A stretch of 64,000 nt of DNA from Gillisia lutea (GCF_021568705.1 NZ_JAKGTH010000006.1:682001-746000); one strand, 5' to 3'. Positions 1 through 9,471 are shown, counted from the first letter of the stretch. The notes: generated from the letters alone by a model not told the origin. Numbers and translations are program-made.

Positions 1-1
1 T

Positions 2-955
2 TCTGAAATCTTAGGAGTAGAAACCAAATTCGTAAATAATTGTGTGGGTGAAGTGGCAGAGAATGCTGCAGAAAACTTGCAGAATGGGGAAGTACTTTTA
101 TTAGAAAACTTAAGATTTCATAAAGAGGAAACTGCAGGAGATACCGATTTTGCTAAAAAACTAGCCAAGCTGGGAGATATCTATGTTAATGACGCCTTTG
201 GAACGGCTCACCGTGCTCATGCTTCTACTACGGTAGTCGCAAAATACTTTTTAGACAAGTGTTTCGGATATTTATTAGCTCAGGAGATAGAAAGTCTTAA
301 TAAAGTTTTGAATGAGGCCGTTAAACCGGTTACTGCTATTTTAGGCGGAGCAAAAGTATCTTCCAAGATCACTATTATTGAAAACATCTTAGATAAAGTA
401 GACCATCTTATTATTGGTGGAGGGATGGCTTTTACCTTCATTAAAGCGAAAGGCGGAAAGATTGGGAGTTCTTTAGTAGAGGATGATAAACAGGAATTGG
501 CACTACAAATTCTTAAAAACGCAGAAAAGAAAGGGGTAGAGATACATTTACCTATAGACTCTGTTATTGCCGATAGTTTCTCAGAAATGGCCAATACCGA
601 TGTCACTCCCACAGATAACATTCCAGATGGTTGGATGGGGTTAGATGCCGGACCAAAAACCATTGATAGTTTTGCTGATGTGATTTTAAAATCTAAGACC
701 ATACTTTGGAACGGACCCGTTGGCGTATTTGAAATGGATGCTTTTGCAAATGGAACCATTAAGGTGGGAGAAGCTATTAGTAAAGCCACTAAAAATGGAG
801 CATTCTCCCTCGTTGGCGGAGGAGATTCTGTTTCTGCGGTTAAAAAATTCAATCTTGAAGGTAAGATGAGCTATGTATCTACCGGTGGTGGGGCTATGCT
901 GGAAATGCTTGAAGGAAAATCTTTACCTGGAATTAAAGCTATTTCAGAAAATTAG
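2..955 (+). CDS. pgk: Phosphoglycerate kinase, 5'-truncated by window edge
   Basis: Glycolytic enzyme of the cytosol that transfers phosphate from 1,3-bisphosphoglycerate to ADP. The reading frame is open to the left edge from base 2, so roughly the first 80 residues of the usual ~395 are missing; a GTG at 44 is internal. Visible family motifs are [12 protein letters not shown], the hinge-region [18 protein letters not shown], the nucleotide-loop [11 protein letters not shown] and the C-terminal [14 protein letters not shown]. Everything present is intact. The next gene follows after 47 bp on the same strand; no terminator separates them, so read-through is possible. Identification is certain from the motifs. 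Confidence 0.97.
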   Translation, partial: SEILGVETKFVNNCVGEVAENAAENLQNGEVLLLENLRFHKEETAGDTDFAKKLAKLGDIYVNDAFGTAHRAHASTTVVAKYFLDKCFGYLLAQEIESLNKVLNEAVKPVTAILGGAKVSSKITIIENILDKVDHLIIGGGMAFTFIKAKGGKIGSSLVEDDKQELALQILKNAEKKGVEIHLPIDSVIADSFSEMANTDVTPTDNIPDGWMGLDAGPKTIDSFADVILKSKTILWNGPVGVFEMDAFANGTIKVGEAISKATKNGAFSLVGGGDSVSAVKKFNLEGKMSYVSTGGGAMLEMLEGKSLPGIKAISEN

Positions 956-1002
956 GCACGAAAAGTGACGTATGTCCGTTTTTGTTTAATAACATCTTTA
1001 TT

Positions 1003-2601
1003 ATGAAAAAATCCATTTCTTTCTTGATGTTGTTTGCAGTTTTGGGTGCTATGGCTCAAACCCCGAAGAAGCAAACAAACGATAAGGCAAATGCAAAGGC
1101 TGAGAAAGCAAATTTCAGGGTACAGGTTTTTAAGAAACCTGATAGTACTTCAATAAAATTAGTAAAACCCGACCCTGAATTCAAAAATAGATTACCCATT
1201 TCGGCAAAGATAAAATCTGGTGTGGCTGTAGATCTTAAAGACCTTCCTAAAGCAGCAGTAATAGACTCAGCTTGGAAATCGGAGTTAATGAATTCTGATC
1301 TTTTTGAGAGCATGCAGAATGAGATCCTGAAGCAGGACTATTCTGAAGTTGTGTATAAAGAATTACCAACCGATACTTTAAAAGCCAGGTTAGCCAAGCT
1401 TAATGCCAGAACACCCTTCAATGTAGAGTACAACCCTATTCTTGAAAGTGTAATTAAATCTTACTTAAAGCGCAATAAGAAATCTATGGAGCGCCTTATG
1501 GCGTTAAGTGAATATTACTTTCCAATGTTCGAACAGCAACTGGATAGGTATGATGTGCCTTTGGAAATTAAATACCTTGCTATAGTAGAATCTGCATTAA
1601 ATCCGCGAGCTAAATCGAGAGTGGGTGCTACAGGTTTATGGCAATTTATGTTTACAACGGGTAAAATGCATGGCTTAGATGTGAGTTCTTATGTAGATGA
1701 GCGTATGGACCCAATTCTTGCTACAGAAGCAGCAGTGCAGTATTTAGCTAGCTTATATAGAACTTTTGGAGATTGGGATTTGGTGCTGGCATCGTATAAT
1801 TCTGGTCCAGGTAACGTTTCTAAAGCCATTCGTAGAAGTGGAGGTTCCACGAATTATTGGAATTTAAGATCTCATTTACCTAGAGAAACTGCCGGGTATG
1901 TGCCTGCTTTTCTTGCAACATTGTATTTATTCGAATATGCAAAGGAGCACGATTTCCAACCTAACAGGCCCGATGTAGCATTTTTTGATACAGATACGTT
2001 ACACGTGAAACAAATGCTAAGCTTCGATCAAATTTCAAAAGTGACCGGAGTAGAGAAGGAATTAATTGAATTCCTGAATCCGAGCTATAAATTGAATATC
2101 ATTCCTTATGTGGAGGACGAAGCCTATTCATTGCGGCTTCCCAGAAAGGGAGTTGGACTATTTGTGAATAACGAAGATGCCATCTATAATTTTGCTAAAA
2201 CAGAATTAGCCGAAAAGCAAAAGGAACTACCAAGGTTTGTGGAAGCAGAAGACAAGGTAAGGTATAAAGTTAAAAGTGGTGACTATTTAGGGAAGATCGC
2301 TCAAAAATATGGAGTAGGAGTTAGCAGCATAAGAAAGTGGAACAATTTACGAGGAAATAATCTAAAGATTGGACAATATCTTACAATCTACCCAAGTAAA
2401 TCGGTAGCTATTACTTCTTCTAACACGGTGAAGAGCAGCAGTAAAGCAGAGCCAAAATCGTATACTGTTAGAAGCGGAGATTCTCTATGGAGCATCTCCA
2501 AGAAGTTTCCTGGAATTACGGTACAGAATTTGAGGAGTTGGAATAATATAAAAGATACCAGTCTAAAACCAGGCATGGTACTTAAACTCTCTCAAAGTTA
2601 G
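1003..2601 (+). CDS. MltD-like membrane-bound lytic transglycosylase with two LysM domains
   Basis: Probable periplasmic or outer-membrane murein hydrolase that cleaves glycan strands to 1,6-anhydromuropeptides. The ATG at 1003 is preferred over an in-frame TTG at 982 because it gives a clean signal peptide (MKKSISFLMLFAVLGAMAQ). An SLT domain follows, with the presumed catalytic Glu near residue 196 in IVESALNPRAKSRVGATGLW. Two LysM peptidoglycan-binding repeats lie at about residues 418-463 and 484-530, each with a (V)xSGDxL core. At 532 aa the layout SLT-LysM-LysM matches MltD. It lies between pgk and a DUF4837 lipoprotein gene, 22 bp before the latter. Confidence 0.9.
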   Translation: MKKSISFLMLFAVLGAMAQTPKKQTNDKANAKAEKANFRVQVFKKPDSTSIKLVKPDPEFKNRLPISAKIKSGVAVDLKDLPKAAVIDSAWKSELMNSDLFESMQNEILKQDYSEVVYKELPTDTLKARLAKLNARTPFNVEYNPILESVIKSYLKRNKKSMERLMALSEYYFPMFEQQLDRYDVPLEIKYLAIVESALNPRAKSRVGATGLWQFMFTTGKMHGLDVSSYVDERMDPILATEAAVQYLASLYRTFGDWDLVLASYNSGPGNVSKAIRRSGGSTNYWNLRSHLPRETAGYVPAFLATLYLFEYAKEHDFQPNRPDVAFFDTDTLHVKQMLSFDQISKVTGVEKELIEFLNPSYKLNIIPYVEDEAYSLRLPRKGVGLFVNNEDAIYNFAKTELAEKQKELPRFVEAEDKVRYKVKSGDYLGKIAQKYGVGVSSIRKWNNLRGNNLKIGQYLTIYPSKSVAITSSNTVKSSSKAEPKSYTVRSGDSLWSISKKFPGITVQNLRSWNNIKDTSLKPGMVLKLSQS

Positions 2602-2623
2602 GAGCTTTTTAAAAATATATTTT

Positions 2624-3604
2624 ATGAGGAATGCTGTATTCTTATCTGTTTTTTTGATCTTAATATTATCAGGATGTAACAATTCTGAAAAGCCTGAAAG
2701 GATTATTCTTAGTGATTCATCTGGAAACATAAATAATGTTTCGGTTGTAGTAGATAATGAATTGTGGGAAGGAAGTGTGGGAGAAGCGCTTAGAAAATCG
2801 TTAGCAGCGCCAGTAGATGGTCTTCCTCAGGAAGAGCCTTTATTTTCCTTAAATCAGATGCCGGAACCTGCATTTTCTGGCTTTGTTAGAAAGAACCGAC
2901 TTTTTGTAAAGATTGAAAAAGGTAAGAAACAAGGTTTCAAAATATTTACTGATCCATTTGCGCATCCTCAAACAGGAGTGTTGATATCAGGAAAAGATTC
3001 TGCAGAAATCATAGCCGAAATAATCGATAATTCTGAAGAGATTGTAAGTGCTTTAAAAGCTACAGAGATCAAAGAAAAACAGCGTCGTATACATAAGTCC
3101 TTAAAAAATGATGAAAGTCTGCAGGAGAAGTTTGGAATCTCGTTAAAATTTCCATCGGCATATAGGTATGCTATTGAAAATGATGATTTTTTCTGGATTA
3201 GAAAGGATATTCCAAAAGGCAATATGGAAATAGTGATCTATGAAGTGCCTCTAAGCGCTATAGATAATGATACAAACGTTGTTGCTAATATTATCAAGAT
3301 GAGGGATTCTATTGGTAAAACGCATATCCCCGGTCCATTAGATGGAAGTTATATGATCACAGAAGAAGCCTATGCGCCTTATTTGTTCCATTCAGAGATA
3401 GACGGCAAATTTGCTTACGAAACTAAAGGAACCTGGGAGGTGAAAAATGCATTTATGGCAGGTCCTTTCATAAATTATGCGGTACGGGATTCAATAAATA
3501 ACAGGTATATTATACTGGAAGGTTTTGCCTTTGCGCCGGCATCAGCAAAACGGGACAATATGTTTGAGCTGGAGGCGATATTGAAATCAGTAAAATTCAA
3601 ATAA
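2624..3604 (+). CDS. DUF4837 family lipoprotein
   Basis: A 326-residue exported lipoprotein of unknown function. The signal peptide ends in a lipobox (LILILSGC) with the lipidated Cys at residue 18. The body has no membrane segment or catalytic motif that I recognise; it matches in outline the Bacteroidota family DUF4837 (assignment from memory of the family, not from a search). It starts 22 bp after the transglycosylase gene and is closed by a strong bidirectional terminator, so the two are probably co-transcribed, hinting at a cell-wall role. That role is inference from position only. Confidence 0.75.
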   Translation: MRNAVFLSVFLILILSGCNNSEKPERIILSDSSGNINNVSVVVDNELWEGSVGEALRKSLAAPVDGLPQEEPLFSLNQMPEPAFSGFVRKNRLFVKIEKGKKQGFKIFTDPFAHPQTGVLISGKDSAEIIAEIIDNSEEIVSALKATEIKEKQRRIHKSLKNDESLQEKFGISLKFPSAYRYAIENDDFFWIRKDIPKGNMEIVIYEVPLSAIDNDTNVVANIIKMRDSIGKTHIPGPLDGSYMITEEAYAPYLFHSEIDGKFAYETKGTWEVKNAFMAGPFINYAVRDSINNRYIILEGFAFAPASAKRDNMFELEAILKSVKFK

Positions 3605-3610
3605 AAAAAA

Positions 3611-3640
3611 AGCCCGGTTAATTTAACTGGGCTTTTTTTT
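3611..3640. terminator. Bidirectional Rho-independent terminator
   Basis: An 11-bp stem (AGCCCGGTTAA / TTAACTGGGCT, one G-T wobble) is flanked by an A-run on the left and eight Ts on the right. It serves the DUF4837 gene on the plus strand and tatA on the minus strand. Confidence 0.92.
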
Positions 3641-3652
3641 GATAACTAAATA

Positions 3653-3847
3653 CTATTTATTTTCTTCTGGAATCTTTTTGTCCTTATCATCGTCATCTTT
3701 AGAGGCATCTTTAAATTCTTTTATACCACTTCCAAGGCCTCTCATTAATTCAGGAATTTTTCGACCACCAAAAAGCAGCAACACAATTACCACTATTAAA
3801 ATGATTTGTGGAGCACCGATGACCAATGGTAAAAATATTGAGTTCAT
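3653..3847 (-). CDS. tatA: Sec-independent protein translocase TatA/TatE
   Basis: Pore-forming subunit of the twin-arginine translocase, which exports folded proteins across the inner membrane. The 64-residue protein has the standard design: a short periplasmic N-terminus, one hydrophobic helix (IILIVVIVLLLFGGRKIPE), the FGGRKIPEL hinge, an amphipathic helix (GLGSGIKEFKDA) and a highly charged Asp/Lys tail. It stands alone on the minus strand between two plus-strand genes; tatC is not in the window. A TAAGTTTG element sits just upstream. Confidence 0.95.
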   Translation of the reverse strand: MNSIFLPLVIGAPQIILIVVIVLLLFGGRKIPELMRGLGSGIKEFKDASKDDDDKDKKIPEENK

Positions 3848-3867
3848 AGTAAAAAATTTTGTTGTTA

Positions 3868-3875
3868 CAAACTTA
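3868..3875 (-). promoter_or_regulatory. -7 promoter element for tatA
   Basis: Reads TAAGTTTG on the minus strand, matching the Bacteroidota TAnnTTTG consensus, 20 bp before the tatA start. No TTG -33 box at proper spacing was seen. Confidence 0.5.
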
Positions 3876-3936
3876 GTAAGAAAACATTAATATAAACGTT
3901 TGGAAGTAATAAAATAGTATAAATTTAACTTTATGC

Positions 3937-3944
3937 TATCTTTG
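3937..3944 (+). promoter_or_regulatory. -7 promoter element for the M23 peptidase gene
   Basis: TATCTTTG matches TAnnTTTG and lies 17 bp before the ATG at 3962. A good -33 box is not visible. Confidence 0.5.
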
Positions 3945-3961
3945 TGATAGCTAGTGATATT

Positions 3962-4831
3962 ATGGGTAAATCAATAAAAAATAGAAAGAAATTCACCAAG
4001 AAGTTACTGCATAAATACAGGTTGGTAATTTTGAATGAAGACACTTTTGAGGAGCGAATATCATTTAAACTTACTCGTTTAAATGTATTTGTTGCATTAT
4101 CGATAAGTGCAATTGTACTGATTGCAGGAACTACTTTTTTAATAGCCTTTACCGGGTTAAGGGAATATATTCCCGGATACTCTTCTGCAGCATTAAAAAG
4201 ACAGGCTACAGAACTGGCTTATAAAACCGATTCGCTACAAACCGCTTTAAGATTCAACGATCAGTACTATGAATCTATAAGAAAGGTGTTAACAGGCGAT
4301 TTGGAAGCTACTAATTTGAACAGAGATTCCTTACAACAGGCACAATCCATAGATTCAGAATATATAGATATTTACCCTTCAAGAGCCGATTCACTTTTAA
4401 GAGATGAGGTTGCCCAGGAAGATAAGTATAATGTATTGGAATCTGCAGGTTCGGCTATGGAGTTTGCGCTGTTTCCACCGGCTAAAGGTCCTATAACCGA
4501 AAAGTATAATTTAAAAAACAAGCATTATGCGGTAGATGTGGTTGTGGCAAAGAATGCACCTATAAAATCTGTGGCTGATGGTCGCGTGATCTTTTCAGAA
4601 TGGAGTGCAGGCACCGGCTACGTAATAATTATTGAGCATAATTACGGCCTGATCTCGGTTTATAAGCATAATGCCTCTCTTACTAAGGAGCAAGGAGATT
4701 TTGTAAGATCAGGGGAAGTAGTGGCCACTGCGGGATCAACCGGAGAGCTTAGTACAGGCACCCATTTACATTTTGAACTCTGGAAAGACGGAAACCCCGT
4801 AAATCCAACAGATTTTATTGATTTTGATTAA
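3962..4831 (+). CDS. M23 family metallopeptidase, membrane-anchored
   Basis: Predicted cell-wall endopeptidase of the LytM/M23 type. The ATG at 3962 is preferred to an upstream in-frame TTG at 3944, which overlaps the -7 promoter element. The 289-residue protein has a basic cytoplasmic N-terminus, one membrane helix at about residues 37-62, a periplasmic linker and a C-terminal M23 domain. The zinc ligands appear intact: His188 and Asp192 in HYAVD, and His268/His270 in GTHLHFE, so it should be catalytically active, unlike the EnvC homologue at 34.1 kb. It is followed after 6 bp by the GH3 gene, suggesting an operon. Confidence 0.9.
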   Translation: MGKSIKNRKKFTKKLLHKYRLVILNEDTFEERISFKLTRLNVFVALSISAIVLIAGTTFLIAFTGLREYIPGYSSAALKRQATELAYKTDSLQTALRFNDQYYESIRKVLTGDLEATNLNRDSLQQAQSIDSEYIDIYPSRADSLLRDEVAQEDKYNVLESAGSAMEFALFPPAKGPITEKYNLKNKHYAVDVVVAKNAPIKSVADGRVIFSEWSAGTGYVIIIEHNYGLISVYKHNASLTKEQGDFVRSGEVVATAGSTGELSTGTHLHFELWKDGNPVNPTDFIDFD

Positions 4832-4837
4832 ATATAT

Positions 4838-6337
4838 ATGTCTATAAAAGCTTTTTCAGCAAAAATATTCTCTAAATACATCAGGCATAAGATAGATTAT
4901 TGGTCCTCACATCCTGAAGAAACCCAACAACGCGTATTTCAAGAGCTTTTAAGCAAGGCCCAAAATACTAAGTTTGGTAAGGATCACCAATTTAGTACGA
5001 TTAAAACCTATGAACAATTTGCTGAACAGGTGCCTATTCGGGACTACGAAGAGTTAAAGCCTTATGTAGATGAAATGGTAGCAGGTAAACCAGATATTCT
5101 ATGGCCGGGCAAACCTTTGTATTATGCGAAAACATCTGGAACTACCAGTGGGGCAAAATATATTCCTCTCACCAAAGAATCTATGCCAACGCATATTAAG
5201 GCAGCGCGAAATGCCATCTTGTGCTATATCGAGGATACCGGTAAAGCTGAATTTGTAGACGGGAAAATGATTTTTCTTCAGGGAAGCCCAGAATTAACAG
5301 AGAAAAACGGGGTTAAACTAGGCCGACTTTCAGGAATTGTAGCTCATTTTGTACCCGCTTATTTGCAAAAGAATAGGATGCCAAGTTGGGAGACCAACTG
5401 TATAGATGATTGGGAAACTAAGGTAGCGACTATAGTAGAGGAGACCAAACAAGAAGATATGTCGGTAATTAGCGGAATCCCTTCTTGGGTTCAAATGTAT
5501 TTTGAACAACTTCAACATAATACAGGAAAGAAAGTGGGCGAGCTTTTTCCCAATTTCGACTTGTTTATTTACGGAGGGGTGAATTATGAGCCATATCGTG
5601 CTAAGTTTGAAAATCTTATAGGCAGGAAGGTAGATAGTATAGAACTTTATCCTGCTTCGGAAGGATTCTTTGCATTTCAGGATAGGCAGGAGGATAAAGG
5701 CATGTTATTGCAGCTGGACTCAGGAATGTTCTATGAATTTGTTGTGGCAGAGGAATTCTATAACGATAAGCCTAAAAGATTGACAATCGGAGAAGTAGAA
5801 ATAGGTGTGAATTATGTGATGCTAATTTCTACCAATGCCGGTTTATGGGCGTATAACCTGGGAGACACCATACAGTTCACTTCTGTAAAACCATATAAAA
5901 TTATTGTTTCCGGCAGAATTAAACATTTTATCTCTGCCTTTGGGGAACATGTAATTGGAAAAGAAGTAGAACAAGCCATGCAAGAAGCATCTTCTAAAAG
6001 CTCTGTGAGAATCTCAGAGTTTACGGTGGCACCTCAAATTACACCAGAGGGAGAAGAATTACCCTATCACGAATGGTTCATAGAATTTGAGAATGAACCG
6101 GAAGATCTTGCTAATTTTGCAAGAGTTTTGGACGAAGCTTTACAGAGGCAAAATTCTTACTATTACGATCTAATAGTTGGAAAGGTGCTTCAACCTTTAA
6201 AAATAACAAAGGTTCCTCAAGATGGTTTTCAGAAATACATGAAATCTATCGGGAAACTAGGAGGCCAGAATAAGTTGCCTAGGTTATCCAATGATAGAAA
6301 AATCGCACAGGAATTAGAAAAAATTAAAATTCAATAG
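4838..6337 (+). CDS. GH3 auxin-responsive promoter family protein (adenylating enzyme)
   Basis: Member of the GH3 family of the ANL adenylating superfamily; in plants these enzymes join acyl acids such as auxin or jasmonate to amino acids. The 499-residue protein carries the P-loop-like YAKTSGTTSGAKYIPLT at about residues 96-112, the FIYGGVNYEPY and ELYPASEGFFAFQD segments and a GRIKHFISAFGEHV motif typical of the C-terminal hinge. It has no signal peptide and should be cytosolic. The substrate in flavobacteria is unknown. It is packed between the M23 gene (6 bp) and DUF6909 (12 bp), so it likely shares their transcript. Confidence 0.88.
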   Translation: MSIKAFSAKIFSKYIRHKIDYWSSHPEETQQRVFQELLSKAQNTKFGKDHQFSTIKTYEQFAEQVPIRDYEELKPYVDEMVAGKPDILWPGKPLYYAKTSGTTSGAKYIPLTKESMPTHIKAARNAILCYIEDTGKAEFVDGKMIFLQGSPELTEKNGVKLGRLSGIVAHFVPAYLQKNRMPSWETNCIDDWETKVATIVEETKQEDMSVISGIPSWVQMYFEQLQHNTGKKVGELFPNFDLFIYGGVNYEPYRAKFENLIGRKVDSIELYPASEGFFAFQDRQEDKGMLLQLDSGMFYEFVVAEEFYNDKPKRLTIGEVEIGVNYVMLISTNAGLWAYNLGDTIQFTSVKPYKIIVSGRIKHFISAFGEHVIGKEVEQAMQEASSKSSVRISEFTVAPQITPEGEELPYHEWFIEFENEPEDLANFARVLDEALQRQNSYYYDLIVGKVLQPLKITKVPQDGFQKYMKSIGKLGGQNKLPRLSNDRKIAQELEKIKIQ

Positions 6338-6349
6338 AATTATACACAT

Positions 6350-8035
6350 ATGGTAAATTTAAAATTAATGGGTAGAACCCGGGCACAGGAAAGTACAAAT
6401 GCAATTGAGCGCATGTACATCACCATGAGGCATCTTTTTAACCGTGGTTTCTATAAACCTATGGGAATCTCCGGAGAAACTTTAAGAGAATCTTTATTAA
6501 CACTTAGGCCGGAGATCTATGGTTCTATTGCTGAAGAAAAAGTGGAATTGGACGGTCTTTTGTATGTTATAGAAAGACTTCCGAAAGGAATTGAGCAATG
6601 CCAATATATAAATTTGACAAGTGACGAAGGTTATGCTAATTCTCATTTCAAACCTATTATTCCTCCAAAACGTAGAAGAAATTGCTATAGGATAGATGAG
6701 GAACAAATGAATATAGAGGTTACCAGAGGTCGTTCTGAAATCTATGATATTCTAACTCACCTTACATTTTTATTCATTGAATCTCATAAAATTATGAGAC
6801 GTGTAATAATCGATGAAGAAGGTAGTGTTACCAGAGACTGGAAAAAACTGGAAGAAGCCGTTAAAAAGGAAAATGTTACCCAAATTGAACGTGAGATTGC
6901 ACTAACACATACTGCAAATATCTTAGGGAGAACTTTCAAAGAGGTTACTACCATGTACCCTAAGTTCATGTCCCCTGAAAATGAGGAGCGCTTTTTACAT
7001 ATCATCTACTGGTTAGGAAAGTTGGCTATAGAAGAAGTTGTAAAGAATAATAAGCGAATCGTAACTTTTAGTCCGGTACTGCGTGAGCGCTTAGGGCATC
7101 ATATTCATGGAGAGATCTGGGCAGATGCTATTAAGCAATATTTGGTAGAGAATAATTTAATGCACCGCCCAATTCATATTATTAGTGCGAATATGCATAG
7201 TGTTATGAATACTCTTTATTCTCCGGAAGCTTTAAAAACAGAACTTAAAAAGAAGAGTTCTATGAAGATCTATGAGGAATTAAGTGATGCCGGAAACGGC
7301 CAGCTGAGAAATAAGGTGATGAAAGTTGCTTTAGACAACGGTATGAAATTCATAGAAGATACAAGCGGAACGAACATAGATGTGCAGGTGTTTGATACCG
7401 CTAAACTGAAAAGCGGCTTTAGAAGCGCTGATTTCATCAACAAAAAAAATGATGAAAAGCCGGTTTTAATTGTAATGGATTATGCTTTTGGAGAACAAGC
7501 ATACGAAACCATGGATGAAATGCTGAAACCTTATAATTATGAAGGGAATGAAATCCATTTAAATGCGGTTTCTATCTCTATTATGGGGAAAGCAGGGATT
7601 CTTGATGGAGGAAAGGGTGATATTATGATACCTTCTGCTCACCTTTTTGAAGGTACCGCTGATAATTATCCATTCTATAACGAATTAAGAAAATCAGACC
7701 TGGAAGGAAATGATATAAAAGTGGTAGATGGAACGATGATCACCGTACTGGGAACCTCGCTACAAAATAAAGATGTTTTAAGGTTCTTCCAGGAATCTAC
7801 CTGGAATGTGGTAGGTTTGGAAATGGAAGGAGCTCACTATCAGAAAGCCATTCAGTCGGCCTCCAGATTACGTGGTAATATAAGAGAAGATGTGAAAGTG
7901 CGTTATGCCTACTATGCTTCAGATAATCCATTAGAAACCGGTAGCACCTTAGCTTCAGGAGGATTAGGAACATCTGGGGTGAAACCAACTTACCTTATTA
8001 CTGAAAAGATCCTTGAGCAAATATTCAATTCATAA
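6350..8035 (+). CDS. DUF6909 family protein with nucleoside-phosphorylase-like C-terminal motifs
   Basis: A large (561 aa) soluble protein that I match to DUF6909 from memory. The N-terminal half is mostly helical with no motif I recognise. The C-terminal third holds signatures like those of the PNP/MTA-nucleosidase fold: VVGLEMEGAHY at residues 487-497 recalls the conserved MExxA nucleoside-binding motif, and VRYAYYASDNP with Asp525 recalls the (R)xISD segment with its general-acid Asp; GGKGDIMIPSAH could be part of the same fold. These are visual resemblances, not proof. It lies 12 bp after the GH3 gene and 12 bp before rfbC, so it probably belongs to a long transcript. Confidence 0.7.
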   Translation: MVNLKLMGRTRAQESTNAIERMYITMRHLFNRGFYKPMGISGETLRESLLTLRPEIYGSIAEEKVELDGLLYVIERLPKGIEQCQYINLTSDEGYANSHFKPIIPPKRRRNCYRIDEEQMNIEVTRGRSEIYDILTHLTFLFIESHKIMRRVIIDEEGSVTRDWKKLEEAVKKENVTQIEREIALTHTANILGRTFKEVTTMYPKFMSPENEERFLHIIYWLGKLAIEEVVKNNKRIVTFSPVLRERLGHHIHGEIWADAIKQYLVENNLMHRPIHIISANMHSVMNTLYSPEALKTELKKKSSMKIYEELSDAGNGQLRNKVMKVALDNGMKFIEDTSGTNIDVQVFDTAKLKSGFRSADFINKKNDEKPVLIVMDYAFGEQAYETMDEMLKPYNYEGNEIHLNAVSISIMGKAGILDGGKGDIMIPSAHLFEGTADNYPFYNELRKSDLEGNDIKVVDGTMITVLGTSLQNKDVLRFFQESTWNVVGLEMEGAHYQKAIQSASRLRGNIREDVKVRYAYYASDNPLETGSTLASGGLGTSGVKPTYLITEKILEQIFNS

Positions 8036-8047
8036 TAAACATTTTGC

Positions 8048-8593
8048 ATGCAGTTTGAAGAAACACCTTTAAAAGATTGTTTTTTAATTACCCCTCAGGT
8101 TTTTGAAGATCACCGTGGGATCTTTTTAGAAACTTATCATAAAAAAAAGTTTTTTGAAGCTACAGGAATTGATGTTGAATTCGTGCAGGATAATCAATCG
8201 GTATCAAGAAGGGGGGTATTACGAGGATTGCATTTCCAACGTGGTGAATTTGCTCAGGCCAAGCTTGTGCGAGTAATTTATGGGGAAGTGATGGATGTGG
8301 TCGTAGACCTCCGTCCCGAGTCGCCTACCTTTAAAAAATCGCATCATTTAATCTTAAATGATAAAGATCATCAGCAATTATATATTCCGCAGGGGTTTGC
8401 GCATGGGTTTTTAACGCTTTCAGAAACTTCGGTTTTTTCATATAAATGCGATCGGTTCTATAAGCCGGGAGAAGAATCTGGAATTATCTATAACGATCCC
8501 GATCTGGCTATAGCATGGGGAATGAAGGAAGAAGAATTTATTCTTTCTGAAAAAGATAAGATATTGCCAACTTTAAAAGCCTCTTTTTCATGA
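8048..8593 (+). CDS. rfbC: dTDP-4-dehydrorhamnose 3,5-epimerase
   Basis: Third enzyme of dTDP-L-rhamnose synthesis (RmlC), a cupin that epimerises C3 and C5 of dTDP-4-keto-6-deoxyglucose. At 181 aa it has normal length. Visible are FEDHRGIFLETY, QDNQSVSRRGVLRGLHFQ with the catalytic His62, IPQGFAHGF, and the catalytic Tyr132 in FSYKCDRFY. The stop overlaps the start of rfbD by 4 bp, a translationally coupled pair. The first two enzymes, RmlA and RmlB, are not in this cluster. Confidence 0.96.
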   Translation: MQFEETPLKDCFLITPQVFEDHRGIFLETYHKKKFFEATGIDVEFVQDNQSVSRRGVLRGLHFQRGEFAQAKLVRVIYGEVMDVVVDLRPESPTFKKSHHLILNDKDHQQLYIPQGFAHGFLTLSETSVFSYKCDRFYKPGEESGIIYNDPDLAIAWGMKEEEFILSEKDKILPTLKASFS

Positions 8594-9471
8594 AAACAGT
8601 GTTAGTAACAGGAGCCTCGGGACAATTAGGTAGCTGTCTTCAAAAAATAGCAAATGAGCGTCTGGAAATTGACTGGTTGTTTTTGACCTCTGCTGAAATG
8701 AGTGTAAGCTCAAAAAAAGATCTTAGACTGGTATTTGGGAATAAGCAGATAGATTATTGTATTAATTGCGCAGCTTATACCAATGTTGAAAAAGCCGAAT
8801 CAGAAAAAGATAAGGCTTTTGATATAAATGCTACCGCAGTAAAAGAACTGGCACTTATATGTAAAGAACACAATTTGGTTCTAATACACATTTCTACCGA
8901 TTATGTTTTTGATGGAGAGAAAGAACTGCCTTATCTCGAAACAGACCTTACCAACCCCATTAATGTATATGGAGCTTCTAAACTACAGGGAGAAAAACAT
9001 ATACAGGAAATATTAGACAAATATTTTATTTTTAGAACTTCCTGGCTTTATTCTCAATTTGGTCATAACTTCTTCAAAACAGTTCTTAAGAAGGCTTATG
9101 AAGGGGAGACCTTAAATATTACTACGGCCCAAACCGGCACACCTACTAATGCCAATGATCTGGCAGAATTTTTAACTAATCTTATTGTTGAAGGAAATGC
9201 TAATTATGGTCTCTATCATTTTAGTAATTTAGGAGCTACCACCTGGTATGGTTTCGCTAAGAAAATACTGGAGATTACAGCTTTGAACGAGAAAGTAGAA
9301 CTCAATAAAGATACCTCTTATACCACTATAGCGAAGAGACCGCAGAACAGTGTACTTGATAAAGAAAAGTTGGAAACATCTTTTAAAATAGACCTGAACA
9401 CTTGGGAGAAGGCCGTTGAAGAACTGCTAAGAAGTGAATATAAAGACCTGTTAGAACACGCAACTCGGTAA
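8590..9471 (+). CDS. rfbD: dTDP-4-dehydrorhamnose reductase
   Basis: Last step of dTDP-L-rhamnose synthesis (RmlD), an NAD(P)H-dependent extended short-chain dehydrogenase. The 293-residue protein shows the N-terminal Rossmann motif VTGASGQLG, NCAAYTNVEKAE, STDYVFDGE and the catalytic YGASKLQGE (Tyr-x3-Lys), then TAQTGTPTNANDLA of the substrate domain. It overlaps rfbC by 4 bp and precedes a GT2 gene by 10 bp, so the three form a small polysaccharide operon. Confidence 0.96.
   Translation: MKTVLVTGASGQLGSCLQKIANERLEIDWLFLTSAEMSVSSKKDLRLVFGNKQIDYCINCAAYTNVEKAESEKDKAFDINATAVKELALICKEHNLVLIHISTDYVFDGEKELPYLETDLTNPINVYGASKLQGEKHIQEILDKYFIFRTSWLYSQFGHNFFKTVLKKAYEGETLNITTAQTGTPTNANDLAEFLTNLIVEGNANYGLYHFSNLGATTWYGFAKKILEITALNEKVELNKDTSYTTIAKRPQNSVLDKEKLETSFKIDLNTWEKAVEELLRSEYKDLLEHATR

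Noticed and set aside
44-955. pgk beginning at the GTG at 44
   Set aside because: The frame is open and conserved upstream to base 2; the gene is cut by the window edge, not started there.
3639-3890. 83-codon plus-strand ORF opposite tatA
   Set aside because: It overlaps tatA throughout, has no family resemblance, and tatA is unmistakable.
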